Positions 1 to 8,484 of a stretch of DNA of 64,000 nt are shown here, piece after piece; the stretch's first letter is position 1, and each line of letters opens with the position of its first letter. A model generated the notes under the pieces. The model had not been told where the DNA came from. It made no database searches and saw only the letters and a list, made by a program, of their open reading frames with translations. Origin of the DNA: JANJUO01 sp942492935 (GTDB lineage Bacteria; Bacteroidota; Ignavibacteria; Kapaibacteriales; UBA2268). The position numbers were made by a program, and so were the translations under genes. The stretch covers positions 1,426,001 to 1,490,000 of the forward strand of contig OW818654.1 of the NCBI GenBank assembly GCA_942492935.1, written 5' to 3'.

Positions 1-2
1 GG

Positions 3-1133
3 GCAAGTATTTCAATCAAATTTTTTTCAGTAAGTTTAATTTTTCTGGCTCCAATAATATTTTTGTTAATTTATACTGTAAATGGGTTCAACGGCTATAT
101 ACAATTTGCCGAAAATGAACGAAAAGGCGTAGAAATACTAAAATTGATAAACAAAATAATGATAGAATTACCTGATTTGCATTTTTTAGCAAAAAGAAAT
201 GATTTTGAGAATGCAAATAAAAAAATTATTACAATTGATAATTATTTGAATGATTTGTTAGAAGTAACCAAACGTTATGAAAATGATATTAAGTTACAGA
301 AAAGTGATTTTATTGCACTATCTAAACCTCAAATATATCCCCAAGAAATTATTTCGCAATTTAGTGATTTTAAACAAGCTATTAAACAAAAAAAGGATAA
401 TTTAAATGAGTTATTTTCAAATATAATGTCCAATATCAATTCTTTAAATGCAAGAATTGGAGATGTTTCAAATTTGATTCTCGACCCTGATTTAGATTCA
501 TATTATTTAATGGATGCTTCATTACTTGCTATACCTCAAAATCAATTTAGAATGACTGATTTAAGGTTATTTTTAACAAGTATAGATAATAATATTATTG
601 ATTCACTAAATGATAGGATTAAACTTGTTAATTTCTCTACTTTATTCAAGCAATCTGATTTTGATAGAATAATCGCTGATTTTGGAGTAGCTTTTCAGGA
701 AGACCCAAATTTTTATGGAGTTAGCCCTACATTAAATAAATCACTACAACCTAATATTGATATTTATACAAAAAATATTGAGAATATTATCCAAAAACTA
801 AAAACATCCGAAACTTCAAGTCTTGAAATAAATACCCAATTATTTGATGATGTAAACTCTACTGTTAATAGTATCGATAATTTATGGGCTGTATCATTAG
901 TAGAATTAGACAAGTTACTAATGTATAGAATTGATGATTATAAATTTAATAAATTTAAAATTTTATCAATTGCAATTTTCTTGATATTGATTGCATATTT
1001 ATTTTTATTTTACACTTCCAAAATAATAAGAGATTCAATAAAAATTATCGCTAAATCAATTACAAATATTGCACATGGAAATATTTTGTCTTCTGATAAT
1101 GATATAAATAATTTAATTAAAAAAAGAGAATAA
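3..1133 (+). CDS. Chemoreceptor-like membrane sensor, 5' partial, no output domain
   Basis: The reading frame is open to the left edge of the window; the codons before position 63 encode a hydrophobic N-terminal helix, so the true start lies outside. A long, mostly helical extracytoplasmic region follows and contains the phrase SNLILDPDLDSYYLMDA, which I know from sensor regions of methyl-accepting chemotaxis proteins. A second membrane helix (ILSIAIFLILIAYLFLFY) leads into a short HAMP-like segment, then a stop. The coiled-coil methyl-accepting signalling domain expected next is absent, and no further MCP sequence follows in any frame before 1450. It is therefore a truncated receptor or a sensor without output. 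Function in chemotaxis is inferred from the sensor region only. Confidence 0.7.
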   Translation, partial: ASISIKFFSVSLIFLAPIIFLLIYTVNGFNGYIQFAENERKGVEILKLINKIMIELPDLHFLAKRNDFENANKKIITIDNYLNDLLEVTKRYENDIKLQKSDFIALSKPQIYPQEIISQFSDFKQAIKQKKDNLNELFSNIMSNINSLNARIGDVSNLILDPDLDSYYLMDASLLAIPQNQFRMTDLRLFLTSIDNNIIDSLNDRIKLVNFSTLFKQSDFDRIIADFGVAFQEDPNFYGVSPTLNKSLQPNIDIYTKNIENIIQKLKTSETSSLEINTQLFDDVNSTVNSIDNLWAVSLVELDKLLMYRIDDYKFNKFKILSIAIFLILIAYLFLFYTSKIIRDSIKIIAKSITNIAHGNILSSDNDINNLIKKRE

Positions 1134-1522
1134 AAAGGAAATATAAAGGATTTGCGTTTCTGTTCAGCCAGATTTGTTTCAACATTTGCTTGGGGTTTTT
1201 AAATATAAAAGCGATGAGTGGGTTGTTTTGAGTTGCTTAATATTTTTGTTGATAAAGTTATATTGAAATGATATTTCAAGTGGCTAAAGCCACTTGTTAC
1301 AGATTCAGTAAGCAACTCGTGGCTTTAGCCACGTGAAACTATAGTTTTTATTTATGTTCCACAGAGAATATCCCAGTAGGAATATTAAGGTATTTTTTTA
1401 ATCTTTGCAATCAATTTGTTAGTATTTTTAATTCAAATAGAAATCATCTTTATCAAATAGAGCAATGTACTTCACAATGAGAAGTTACTTCTATTTTACC
1501 TACAATATGTATCAAAATTATT
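1134..1522. other. Intergenic region with hairpin repeat
   Basis: There is no convincing gene here. The small minus-strand frame overlapping 1453-1662 is a shadow of the TIG lipoprotein gene. The notable content is the double palindrome at 1277-1334, listed separately. The genes on either side converge on this region. Confidence 0.6.
1277..1334. repeat. Double-palindrome dispersed repeat, copy 1
   Basis: Two adjacent hairpins: CAAGTGGCT/AGCCACTTG (1277-1296) and CGTGGCT/AGCCACG (1318-1333), separated by CAGATTCAGTAAGCAACT. The same unit is found in inverted orientation at 29483-29535, where one arm is eroded. The unit looks like a REP-type non-coding repeat lying between genes. The weaker similarity around TTGATAAA..TATTGAAA upstream of both copies suggests a slightly longer shared region. 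Confidence 0.75.
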
Positions 1523-3106
1523 CTATTTGAAAAATCTAAAGCTAACCTCTGAAATGTTTCCTGATGGAATTGTTCCTTTTTCATTATATGTACCAGATTC
1601 GCCAGTTTTATTGTTTTTCCAGCCACCTGTAACTTGATAAGTGATTGTAATTCTATCGGCAAAAGAATTATTTATGACATATTCAATTGAATTATCATCA
1701 ATATATTTCGCAGGTATTTTATTAACAGTATAAGTATAAGTAGTATTCTTATGTGAAAATACTCTCGAATCTCCATAAGTTTGTATTACACTATAAATAT
1801 AAATTATTGTATCAAGATAAAGACCTTGCTTTGAAAATTTTACTTTCCCTTCATATTTTTCATCATAAGCAAATGAATTTTTTAATTTGAATTTGTAGTA
1901 TCCATTTTCAAAACTCAAAGAATCGGTATATTCTCCGAGAAATGTTTTGGAAGCTACTGTTTTAAAATCATATTCTTCAACAGACTTGCAATTTGGATAT
2001 TTGAAATAATATTGGTTAGATTTTAAACCCTCAACAAGTGCATAAACATAGATACATTGATTAATGTCAGGAACTTTAGCGATAATCTCTGTATTATTCC
2101 AAGAAATAATTTCAGCAGACTGATTTTCGAACATTAATGCCCCTGCAATATTGGAAAAATTACTTCCATTTACTGTAATTTGAGTACCCAATATTCCAAT
2201 ATCAGGGCTTATACTTTCAATAATAGGAGCTGAAACTACTTTTAAAAATATCTTGTTTGATTCTCTTCCAAATCGTTTGGCTACCAAATTTCCAGAAACT
2301 GCATTCGGGGGCAATTTGAAAATAATTTTTCCGAAACCATATTGATTAATATCAGTAATTTTTATATCATTAATATACAATTCAGGATTTTCATTGATAA
2401 CATTGATATTATTTGATTTAAAGCCACTACCCAATAACTCAATAGAAGAATTTACAGATGCTGTGGTTGGTGATACTGAATTAATTCTGGGGGTTTTCAA
2501 AGAAATTAAAGTTTTTTCTTCTGAAGTTTTGTAACCTTGCTGAATTCTAATGTATTTTGTATGGTCATAAGGATTATTGGTTACAGCAGATTTATAAACA
2601 ATTAATGAATCATTCCAACTAATTGGTTTGGATACCTCAGCGTATGCTCTTATAAATGATGAATCAATATTATATTCGCCAAAATATCTACCAATTATCT
2701 TAACAGTATCACCTTCAAAATGAACATTAGGTTCAAAATCAATGATAATTGGAAATTCAATAATTTCAATTTTAACAGTATTGCTTTTATTTTTGCCATT
2801 ATTGATATATAAATCACCATTTTTAGCCCATAGTGGCAATTTTAGAGTGATTAAAGTGTCGCTCCAGTTTGTATAATCAGCTGAATCAACAGCTTTATTA
2901 TTAATATAAACAACGGCAGTTCCCCTAATTGCAGAGAAATTCTTTCCAACAATTACAAACTCTTTGCCGAGTGTTAATGGATTAGTTTTTATTTCACTAA
3001 TACTAATAGTATCTGCAGTCGGCATAACAGTATCTTCGGGGCATGAAGCGAGGAAGAAGCTTAAAATTATGATGATTGAGTAAAATACATATTTAGTTTT
3101 CATCAT
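1523..3106 (-). CDS. Multi-TIG/IPT-domain lipoprotein
   Basis: A 527-residue exported protein. The N-terminus has a lipoprotein signal (hydrophobic stretch then FFLASC), so the mature protein should be lipid-anchored in the envelope. Several IPT/TIG immunoglobulin-like repeats follow. The clearest start at PRINSVSPTTASVNSS (about residue 210) and PIIESISPDIGILG (about 295), each with the GxxFxxxx pattern typical of the family. The last 150 residues form a beta-rich domain I do not recognise. Two consecutive ATG codons exist at the start; either may be used. Such proteins usually act in surface adhesion or polymer binding, but no ligand can be named from sequence. It is monocistronic, with a long intergenic gap upstream. 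Confidence 0.8.
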   Translation of the reverse strand: MMKTKYVFYSIIIILSFFLASCPEDTVMPTADTISISEIKTNPLTLGKEFVIVGKNFSAIRGTAVVYINNKAVDSADYTNWSDTLITLKLPLWAKNGDLYINNGKNKSNTVKIEIIEFPIIIDFEPNVHFEGDTVKIIGRYFGEYNIDSSFIRAYAEVSKPISWNDSLIVYKSAVTNNPYDHTKYIRIQQGYKTSEEKTLISLKTPRINSVSPTTASVNSSIELLGSGFKSNNINVINENPELYINDIKITDINQYGFGKIIFKLPPNAVSGNLVAKRFGRESNKIFLKVVSAPIIESISPDIGILGTQITVNGSNFSNIAGALMFENQSAEIISWNNTEIIAKVPDINQCIYVYALVEGLKSNQYYFKYPNCKSVEEYDFKTVASKTFLGEYTDSLSFENGYYKFKLKNSFAYDEKYEGKVKFSKQGLYLDTIIYIYSVIQTYGDSRVFSHKNTTYTYTVNKIPAKYIDDNSIEYVINNSFADRITITYQVTGGWKNNKTGESGTYNEKGTIPSGNISEVSFRFFK

Positions 3107-3572
3107 AAATCCTCAAATAATTTAAGAACTTAACAAACAGTATTAATATACCATTCATAATGATAAGACAATTATATGATAATTTTATTTTCATAATAAT
3201 AAATTATTTGCAACTACCTGAATTCTAAAAATTACTAATTCTATGAGTGCATTTAAAGATGATGAGTGTAATTGAATATTGGCAAAATTAAAATATAAAA
3301 TCCTATTTGGATTGAATATGTGAGCATTTAGTATTGTATTTGTGGTATATTTTATATCGCAGATACGCTACATAGAATTACTTTCTTTTATAATTTTTTA
3401 TTATGATATCGCAGCAATGTTGCTAAAGAGAATAGATTCTGACTCGAGTCAAGAAAGAAAAATACAACTGATTTTGAATTAAATTCTAAATGACAAATAT
3501 CTGAATTCATTTAATTTACAAGATCCTTTATTTGTACTGTATAACAAAACTTTGCAAATGTAAAAAAAATTC
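3107..3572. other. Intergenic region, nothing recognisable
   Basis: An AT-rich spacer of about 465 bases between the TIG lipoprotein and hprK, both on the minus strand. I see no ORF of substance, tRNA or strong terminator. The only feature noted is a short GACTCGAGTC palindrome near 3440. It presumably carries the promoter of the TIG lipoprotein gene. Confidence 0.5.
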
Positions 3573-4592
3573 CTATTCATTATCTCCTTGGAAATACGTA
3601 ATCATTCTTTGCTCTTGAAATGTTTTTTTATTCATTGCTTTCTTCATGATTTTCTCATTAAGTTTTTCTGAAAATACTTTCGAGGCGTCATATCCATAAG
3701 TTCTTAATAGATAATTAATTGCAATTACTTCAGCAATTACAGTAATATTCTTTCCCGGAAATATTGGCAGTTTAACGTGTGATACTTCAACATCCATCAA
3801 TTTTAATGGTTCCTCGTCCAAGCCAGTACGTGTATAATGCTCTTCATTATTCCAGTCCTCTAATTCTACCACAATTTCTAATCTTTTTTGAAATCTAATC
3901 GACCTAATACCGAACATTTGTCTAATATCAATAATTCCCAAACCTCTAATTTCCATAAAATGCTGAACAAGACTTGTTCCTGTTCCCATTAAAATAGTTT
4001 CTCGTTTTTTTGTAAGCATCACTACATCATCAGCAACTAATCTATGCCCACGTTCAACAAGGTCAAGAGCAACTTCACTTTTACCAATACCACTTCTGCC
4101 TACAAATAGAATTCCAACCCCATAGACATCAACAAAAGACCCATGAACTACCAATTGAGTTGCAAATTGGTCATCAAGAAATTCAGATAGTAAAGTGAAA
4201 GCTTTTGTAGTATCAAATTCAGTTGTAAAAACAGCAATATTAGATTCTCTACAAATATCAAGCAATTCATTGTCTAATCTATGAAAATTTGTAAGAATTA
4301 TACAGGGTATTGGGAATTGAGTGATATTTTTAAAGGTTTTTATTCTTTCTTCTTTACTGATACTTTTCAAATAAAATATTTCCGTATTACCAAATATTTG
4401 AATTCTTTGATAGCTAAATAACCCGACATAACCAGCTAATGCAAGTTGAGGGCGATAGAGATTTTTATCGGTAATGTCATTGTCAAAACCAATATCATCT
4501 GTTAATTTAACTAATTTTACAGGTGATTGGAGCAATAATTCAACTGGAAATTTTTCATTCTTAAGCTCACGTAAATTACTGAATAATGCCAT
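3573..4592 (-). CDS. hprK: HPr kinase/phosphorylase
   Basis: 339 residues, close to the usual family length. Residues 1-140 correspond to the N-terminal HprK domain. VVHGSFVDVYGVGILFVGRS leads into the Walker A loop GRSGIGKS (165-172), and the family signature EIRGLGIIDIRQMFG lies near 214-228. In Firmicutes the enzyme phosphorylates and dephosphorylates Ser46 of HPr to control sugar uptake and catabolite repression. In FCB bacteria and other Gram-negatives it often serves an incomplete PTS with a regulatory role. No HPr, EI or EII gene lies in this window, so the partner is unknown. It is transcribed alone, divergently from tRNA-Cys. Confidence 0.93.
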   Translation of the reverse strand: MALFSNLRELKNEKFPVELLLQSPVKLVKLTDDIGFDNDITDKNLYRPQLALAGYVGLFSYQRIQIFGNTEIFYLKSISKEERIKTFKNITQFPIPCIILTNFHRLDNELLDICRESNIAVFTTEFDTTKAFTLLSEFLDDQFATQLVVHGSFVDVYGVGILFVGRSGIGKSEVALDLVERGHRLVADDVVMLTKKRETILMGTGTSLVQHFMEIRGLGIIDIRQMFGIRSIRFQKRLEIVVELEDWNNEEHYTRTGLDEEPLKLMDVEVSHVKLPIFPGKNITVIAEVIAINYLLRTYGYDASKVFSEKLNEKIMKKAMNKKTFQEQRMITYFQGDNE

Positions 4593-4685
4593 ATTAAACC
4601 TTACTAATATTTCAATTTCAAAATAAGAAAAACTAAATTACAAAAAAGAAATTCAGCAAACAAGAAATTAAATACAATTTTTTTC

Positions 4686-4716
4686 TTTGTCAGTAAATAA
4701 AATATTATTATTTTTG
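4686..4716 (+). promoter_or_regulatory. Bacteroidota-type promoter for tRNA-Cys
   Basis: TTTG at 4686-4689 (-33 element), a 19-nt spacer, then TATTTTTG at 4709-4716, matching the TAnnTTTG -7 element of Bacteroidota housekeeping promoters. The predicted start would lie about 13 nt upstream of the tRNA 5' end. It may also drive efp and speB downstream. Confidence 0.6.
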
Positions 4717-4735
4717 TATTCCTTTTAAATGAAAA

Positions 4736-4806
4736 GGTGATGTAGCCAAGTGGCCAGGCAGCGGTCTGCAAAACCGTCTACGGTGGTTCGAATCCACTCA
4801 TCACCT
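4736..4806 (+). tRNA. tRNA-Cys (GCA)
   Basis: 71 nt fold as a cloverleaf. The acceptor stem GGTGATG pairs with CATCACC and is followed by U73, the expected Cys discriminator. The anticodon loop CTGCAAA gives anticodon GCA, and the T arm GGTGGTTCGAATCCACT is canonical. CCA is not encoded. Confidence 0.97.
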
Positions 4807-4841
4807 CTTTTTTTTTATTAATAATCTAAAAATCAATAAAT

Positions 4842-5405
4842 ATGGGTTCTACTTCTGATTTAAAAGTCGGTGCAGTGCTTAAATATAACAATGAAAAATG
4901 CGTTGTTTTAGATTTTCAGCATGTACAAACCGGTCGCGGTGGTGCTTACTACCAAACAAAAATGAGAAACATCAAAACTGGAAAAATTGCCGAAAATCGC
5001 TATCGTTCTGGAGAAACAATTGAATTTGTTACTGTCAGCCGTAGAGATTATCAATATCTATATAAAGAAGGTAATAATTTATGCTTTATGGATGTTAATA
5101 CTTATGACCAGATTTATATTCCATTAGATTCACTTGGTGAGGAAGTTCGTTTTTTGAAGGAAAATGAAACAGTAAATTTATCTTTTGATGGAGATGAAGT
5201 ACTGGCAGTTAATATTCCTTTGCATGTTAATTTGCGAGTAATTCAAACCGAACCCGGCTTAAGAGGCGATACAGCAACTAATGTTCTGAAACCAGCTACT
5301 CTCGAATCAGGTGCAGTGATTAACGTTCCATTATTTATTAATGAAGGTGATATTGTAAGATTAGATTCAAAAACTGGCGGTTATATAGAAAGAGTGAAAG
5401 AATAA
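4842..5405 (+). CDS. efp: Translation elongation factor P
   Basis: 187 residues, full length for EF-P, with the N-terminal KOW-like domain, OB domains and the C-terminal signature GDIVRLDSKTGGYIERV. EF-P relieves ribosome stalling at consecutive prolines. The loop tip that carries the modified residue reads QTGRGGAYY, so the acceptor position is Arg32 rather than Lys. This resembles Thermus EF-P and the rhamnosylated Pseudomonas type more than the lysylated E. coli type. No epmA/epmB or earP gene is visible here, so whether it is modified is open. The ATG lies 36 nt after tRNA-Cys, and speB follows after 7 nt, suggesting cotranscription. Confidence 0.95.
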   Translation: MGSTSDLKVGAVLKYNNEKCVVLDFQHVQTGRGGAYYQTKMRNIKTGKIAENRYRSGETIEFVTVSRRDYQYLYKEGNNLCFMDVNTYDQIYIPLDSLGEEVRFLKENETVNLSFDGDEVLAVNIPLHVNLRVIQTEPGLRGDTATNVLKPATLESGAVINVPLFINEGDIVRLDSKTGGYIERVKE

Positions 5406-5412
5406 AAAGGGC

Positions 5413-6324
5413 ATGAAAATGAAATTCAAAACATTGGATATAGATAATAATTTTCTGAAAATTGAAGAAGAATTTTCAAATTTTGATAATTCTAAAATTG
5501 CAATTCTTTCAGTTCCTTACGAACATACTGTTAGTTACGGTAAAGGTGCTGGAAAAGGACCTCAAGCGATTATTGATGCAAGTGCTTTTGTTGAGTTTTA
5601 TGATGATGAATTTGAGCAAGAAGTATGCTTCGATTATGGCATCACAACGATTGAACCACTTGATTTTGATGGCAAAGTAGATAAAGACGCATTGGAATTT
5701 ATCGAAAAAAATGTTGAAGAATTATTAAATTGTGGGAAATTTGTTGTTACAACAGGTGGTGAACATACAATTTCAACAGCTCCGATTGCAGCTCATTTCA
5801 AGAAATATCCAGAAATGAGTATTTTACATTTTGACGCTCATTCGGATTTAAGATTAGAATATGAAGGCAACAAGTACTCACACGCTTCATTTATGGCAAG
5901 AGTAATTGAATTTTTTGACCCAAAGAAAATTACTCAAGTTGGAATTAGGGCGCAATGTAAAGAAGAAGCTGAATTAATCAAAAAAGAAGGTGTTAATACT
6001 TTTTTTGCATCTGCAATTAGACGTGGTTTGCATACAGATAATTGGCAGAGAAAAGTTGCAGAAAGTCTTGGAGAGCAAGTATATATTACTTTTGATGTTG
6101 ATTATTTTGACCCATCAATTATGCCAGCAACTGGTACTCCAGAACCCGATGGATTTTTATATTCTGAAACAATCAAAATATTCAGAGAAATGCAGGCTCT
6201 TGGTAAGAAAATTATTGGTTTTGATGTTGTGGAATTAGCTCCAATTGAAGGTGTTTATCATCCTGACCTAACTACTGCAAGATTAATCTACAAACTTTTA
6301 AATTTTGCATTTAATGGCAAATGA
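5413..6324 (+). CDS. speB: Agmatinase (ureohydrolase family)
   Basis: 303 residues of the arginase/agmatinase/formiminoglutamase family. It retains the manganese-binding motifs TGGEHTIS, HFDAHSDL and TFDVDYFDPS. The PATGTPEPDGF segment after the last motif is typical of SpeB-type agmatinases, which hydrolyse agmatine to putrescine and urea in polyamine synthesis. Two in-frame ATGs (5413 and 5419) are possible; AAGGG sits just ahead. It lies 7 nt behind efp in the same operon. An arginine decarboxylase is not in the window, and related amidinohydrolase substrates cannot be excluded. Confidence 0.88.
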   Translation: MKMKFKTLDIDNNFLKIEEEFSNFDNSKIAILSVPYEHTVSYGKGAGKGPQAIIDASAFVEFYDDEFEQEVCFDYGITTIEPLDFDGKVDKDALEFIEKNVEELLNCGKFVVTTGGEHTISTAPIAAHFKKYPEMSILHFDAHSDLRLEYEGNKYSHASFMARVIEFFDPKKITQVGIRAQCKEEAELIKKEGVNTFFASAIRRGLHTDNWQRKVAESLGEQVYITFDVDYFDPSIMPATGTPEPDGFLYSETIKIFREMQALGKKIIGFDVVELAPIEGVYHPDLTTARLIYKLLNFAFNGK

Positions 6325-6359
6325 TGATTTTAATTTTTCAATTGATTTTGAATTTAATT

Positions 6360-6711
6360 GACTACTCAACCGAATTGATAATTTTAAATTTCTTTGTTAT
6401 TTGAATGAAAAAAAATGCATATTTGGAACAATTTGAAAATAATAATAAAATGAAATTCTTTGAAAATCCCGATAGGGATTACATGTTTGTAATAAAGAAA
6501 CTCCACCTAACCTCCCCAGAGGGAGGAACTTACGTAAGTCCAGCAATTCCATCGGGATTGAATAATTTAATTCACATTCAACACCTACGGTGTTGCGTGT
6601 GAAGATGGGAGATTCTTCTGTTACAAACATTAATTCCCGATGGGAATTTCAATGATTCATTTTTAAAATAACAAAAACACGAATTTATGGTTAGTTGGCT
6701 GAGTAGTCAGA
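6360..6711 (+). mobile_element. MITE-like hairpin-rich element, copy E1
   Basis: The ends are ACTACTCAACC (6361-6371) and GGCTGAGTAGT (6697-6707), an 11-bp terminal inverted repeat with one mismatch. The 10-mer AATTTAATTG stands at 6351-6360 and again at 6712-6721, as a target-site duplication would. The interior has no real ORF but carries small palindromes: AATCCCGATAGGGATT, CCTCCCCAGAGGGAGG, CAACACCTACGGTGTTG and ATTCCCGATGGGAAT. The left 150 bases align with 37325-37470, and most of it aligns with the reverse complement of 7978-8298. Confidence 0.65.
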
Positions 6712-6738
6712 AATTTAATTGATTTGCAAATATTATGA

Positions 6739-6778
6739 AAAACTTGACAAGTTAATCAAAACTTGTCAAGTTTTTTTT
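6739..6778. terminator. Bidirectional intrinsic terminator
   Basis: A perfect 15-bp stem (AAAACTTGACAAGTT / AACTTGTCAAGTTTT) with a 6-nt loop, flanked by A-run on one side and T-run on the other. It sits between the converging speB and the small lipoprotein gene at 6801, closer to the latter, and can serve both strands. Confidence 0.85.
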
Positions 6779-6800
6779 GAATAATGAACTATTAATAATA

Positions 6801-7352
6801 TTATTCATTTGATTCATCACGCCAATTGAGTATTTTCCAATCTTCTTCGGTACTTTTTCTGGTTATATCCAAATTTACTTTTCCATTTAAACTGATAATA
6901 TCTATTGGGCTGAATACAATTGATAATTGAAAGCCACGCGATATGTTCATAGCCAATGAATCGCCAAATGCAGAATAAACATCACTCCAAATTAAATCAA
7001 GATTTTGGGCAGAATTGAAAAGTCTATATGTAGTGAGCATTTCCTCATTTCTACCCCAGCTTTCCTCAAATACAGGGTCACTATCATAATTTTTGAATAT
7101 AAAACTGAAATTATCATCAAGTAATTTTCCATAAATAACCGTATCTTTAAATAAATAAGCATATTTGAAATTCTGAAAAATTCCTGCAATAGTTTTCTGG
7201 TCACCTAATAAACCAGTATTATTATCCGCATCAGCTAATTTTGGAGCAAAAGGGTTTGTACAGGAATAAATCAATAATCCTATTATTGAAATTAGAAATA
7301 TTTGAAGGAAATACTTTCTCAATTTGATAATCTCGCTTTCAATATACTCCAA
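6801..7352 (-). CDS. Small lipoprotein of unknown function
   Basis: 183 residues. A membrane-targeting stretch (IFLISIIGLLIYSC) ends in a lipobox cysteine, so it should be a lipid-anchored envelope protein; the rest is a compact alpha/beta domain I do not recognise. The longest frame begins inside the upstream gene. A more likely start is the TTG at 7322, which overlaps the upstream stop (TTGA), giving a normal-length signal peptide LRKYFLQIF and translational coupling. It forms a pair with the lipoprotein gene 7319-7948. The two share a general plan (lipobox, then about 150 residues ending with a KxxWxIxxW-like segment), suggesting distant paralogy. Confidence 0.65.
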   Translation of the reverse strand: MEYIESEIIKLRKYFLQIFLISIIGLLIYSCTNPFAPKLADADNNTGLLGDQKTIAGIFQNFKYAYLFKDTVIYGKLLDDNFSFIFKNYDSDPVFEESWGRNEEMLTTYRLFNSAQNLDLIWSDVYSAFGDSLAMNISRGFQLSIVFSPIDIISLNGKVNLDITRKSTEEDWKILNWRDESNE

Positions 7353-7948
7353 CTATAAGTTACTGTATCGGTTAATTTTGGGTTATTATCTATCCATCTG
7401 TTTATTGTCCATAAACCATTACTCTGTTTTGACAATGTAAATTGAAGTGAACCTCGAAATTCTTTTGGCAAATCAGTAATATTATGTGGTGTTTGCAATT
7501 GGTAATCAGCAATAAATAAAGTAGAATCAGGTGAAACAAAATCCAATTTAGTACTTGATAATACCAACAAAATACTCAAATCACTATGAATATTTCCAAT
7601 CAATGAATTAAAATATCTTCTTTCTGAATCAATTCCCCAATAATCAAATGTTGATGGAAATGCTGCCAAACCAGCACCTGAAGCAACATAAGAAAATGAA
7701 GTCTTTGATTTTGATGTAGTATCTGCAAAACAAGATACATAATTATCTGTATTTTTTTCTAAAAGTGCATTTTTGAAATTTTCAATTACAATATTAGGTT
7801 CAGTCGCAGGAATAAAAGTACTTTTGCCACTACTTGGTAATTCTGGTTCCCTTGTTGAAAACATATCGCAGGAAACCAGAAAAAAAGTTGTAATTAATAC
7901 AACAATCATATTTGTAAAAATTCTTTTATTCATCAAATTCTCATTCAA
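7319..7948 (-). CDS. Small lipoprotein of unknown function, paired with 6801-7352
   Basis: 209 residues with an N-terminal hydrophobic segment and lipobox FFLVSC (Cys about residue 27). The second Met, MNKRIFTN, is an equally good start. The mature part begins with a Pro/Ser-rich spacer and then a domain with NAxLxxNxxxYxxCF followed by a beta-rich end (LQFTLSKQSNGLWTINRW), a layout seen in NTF2-like folds. The fold assignment is inference. The gene overlaps its downstream partner. The pair is bracketed by inverted copies of the same hairpin-rich element (6360-6711 and 7978-8298). Confidence 0.65.
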   Translation of the reverse strand: MNENLMNKRIFTNMIVVLITTFFLVSCDMFSTREPELPSSGKSTFIPATEPNIVIENFKNALLEKNTDNYVSCFADTTSKSKTSFSYVASGAGLAAFPSTFDYWGIDSERRYFNSLIGNIHSDLSILLVLSSTKLDFVSPDSTLFIADYQLQTPHNITDLPKEFRGSLQFTLSKQSNGLWTINRWIDNNPKLTDTVTYSWSILKARLSN

Positions 7949-7977
7949 TAATTTTTTATGAAATTTTTAAATATTAC

Positions 7978-8298
7978 CTAACTACTCATCCAAATTTAAA
8001 AATTTTGATTTTATGTTGTTGTTATAAAAAATGCTTGAATTCCCATTGGGAATTAATGTTTGTAACATAAGAATCACCCAGAAATCCAACAACGCCGTAG
8101 GTGTTGAATATGTATTTGAACTATTCAATCCCGCTGGGATTGTTGGGCTTACGAGAATTCACTTTATTACAAATATTTAATCCCTATCGGGATTTTCAAA
8201 GAATTTCTTTATTATTATTTTTAACTTGTTCCAATTGTACATTTATTCCATTTAATAAAACATAGCATAATGAAAATCACAATACGAATCAGTAGTTA
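7978..8298 (-). mobile_element. MITE-like hairpin-rich element, copy E2 (inverted)
   Basis: The termini are TAACTACTCATCC (left, 7979-7991) and GAATCAGTAGTTA (right, 8286-8298). AATATTAC occurs just outside both ends (7970-7977 and 8300-8307), compatible with a target-site duplication. Reverse-complemented, the interior matches E1: TTCTTTGAAAATCCCGAT, the CAACACCTACGGCGTTG hairpin, GTTACAAACATTAATTCCC. No ORF of substance is present. Confidence 0.6.
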
Positions 8299-8456
8299 CA
8301 ATATTACAAAATCAAATCCAAACTTATGTAAAATTCAAAAAAATCAACCTTAACTAACCCTGTCATTCGATACATGATACGAAATCTAAGATTTTCAGAT
8401 GTCAAACACTTTCAAAGTGTTGGACATCTTGTTTCGAAAATGACATGAATAGTGAA

Positions 8457-8484
8457 TGGATTCTGAAACAAGTTCAGAATGACA
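8457..8484 (+). repeat. REP-like hairpin, solitary copy
   Basis: GGATTCTGAAAC-AAGTTCAGAATGAC, with a TTCTGAA/TTCAGAA stem. It is the same unit that is repeated eleven times at 41309-41782. A related imperfect palindrome (CAAACACTTTCAAAGTGTTG) lies just upstream at 8404-8423. The rest of the spacer 8299-8581 shows nothing else. Confidence 0.75.

Noticed and set aside
1134..1450. Frameshifted continuation of the chemoreceptor
   Set aside because: I looked for MCP hairpin motifs in all plus-strand frames after the stop and saw none.
1453..1662. 69-codon minus-strand frame overlapping the TIG lipoprotein end
   Set aside because: Out-of-frame shadow of the lipoprotein gene.
4735..4806. tRNA-Cys as an integrase attachment site
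   Set aside because: No duplicated tRNA 3' end and no integrase gene are visible in the window.
6397..6630. Two overlapping small frames (65 and 77 codons) on opposite strands
   Set aside because: Both lie inside the hairpin-rich element E1, read through palindromes, and have no ribosome binding site or conserved pattern.
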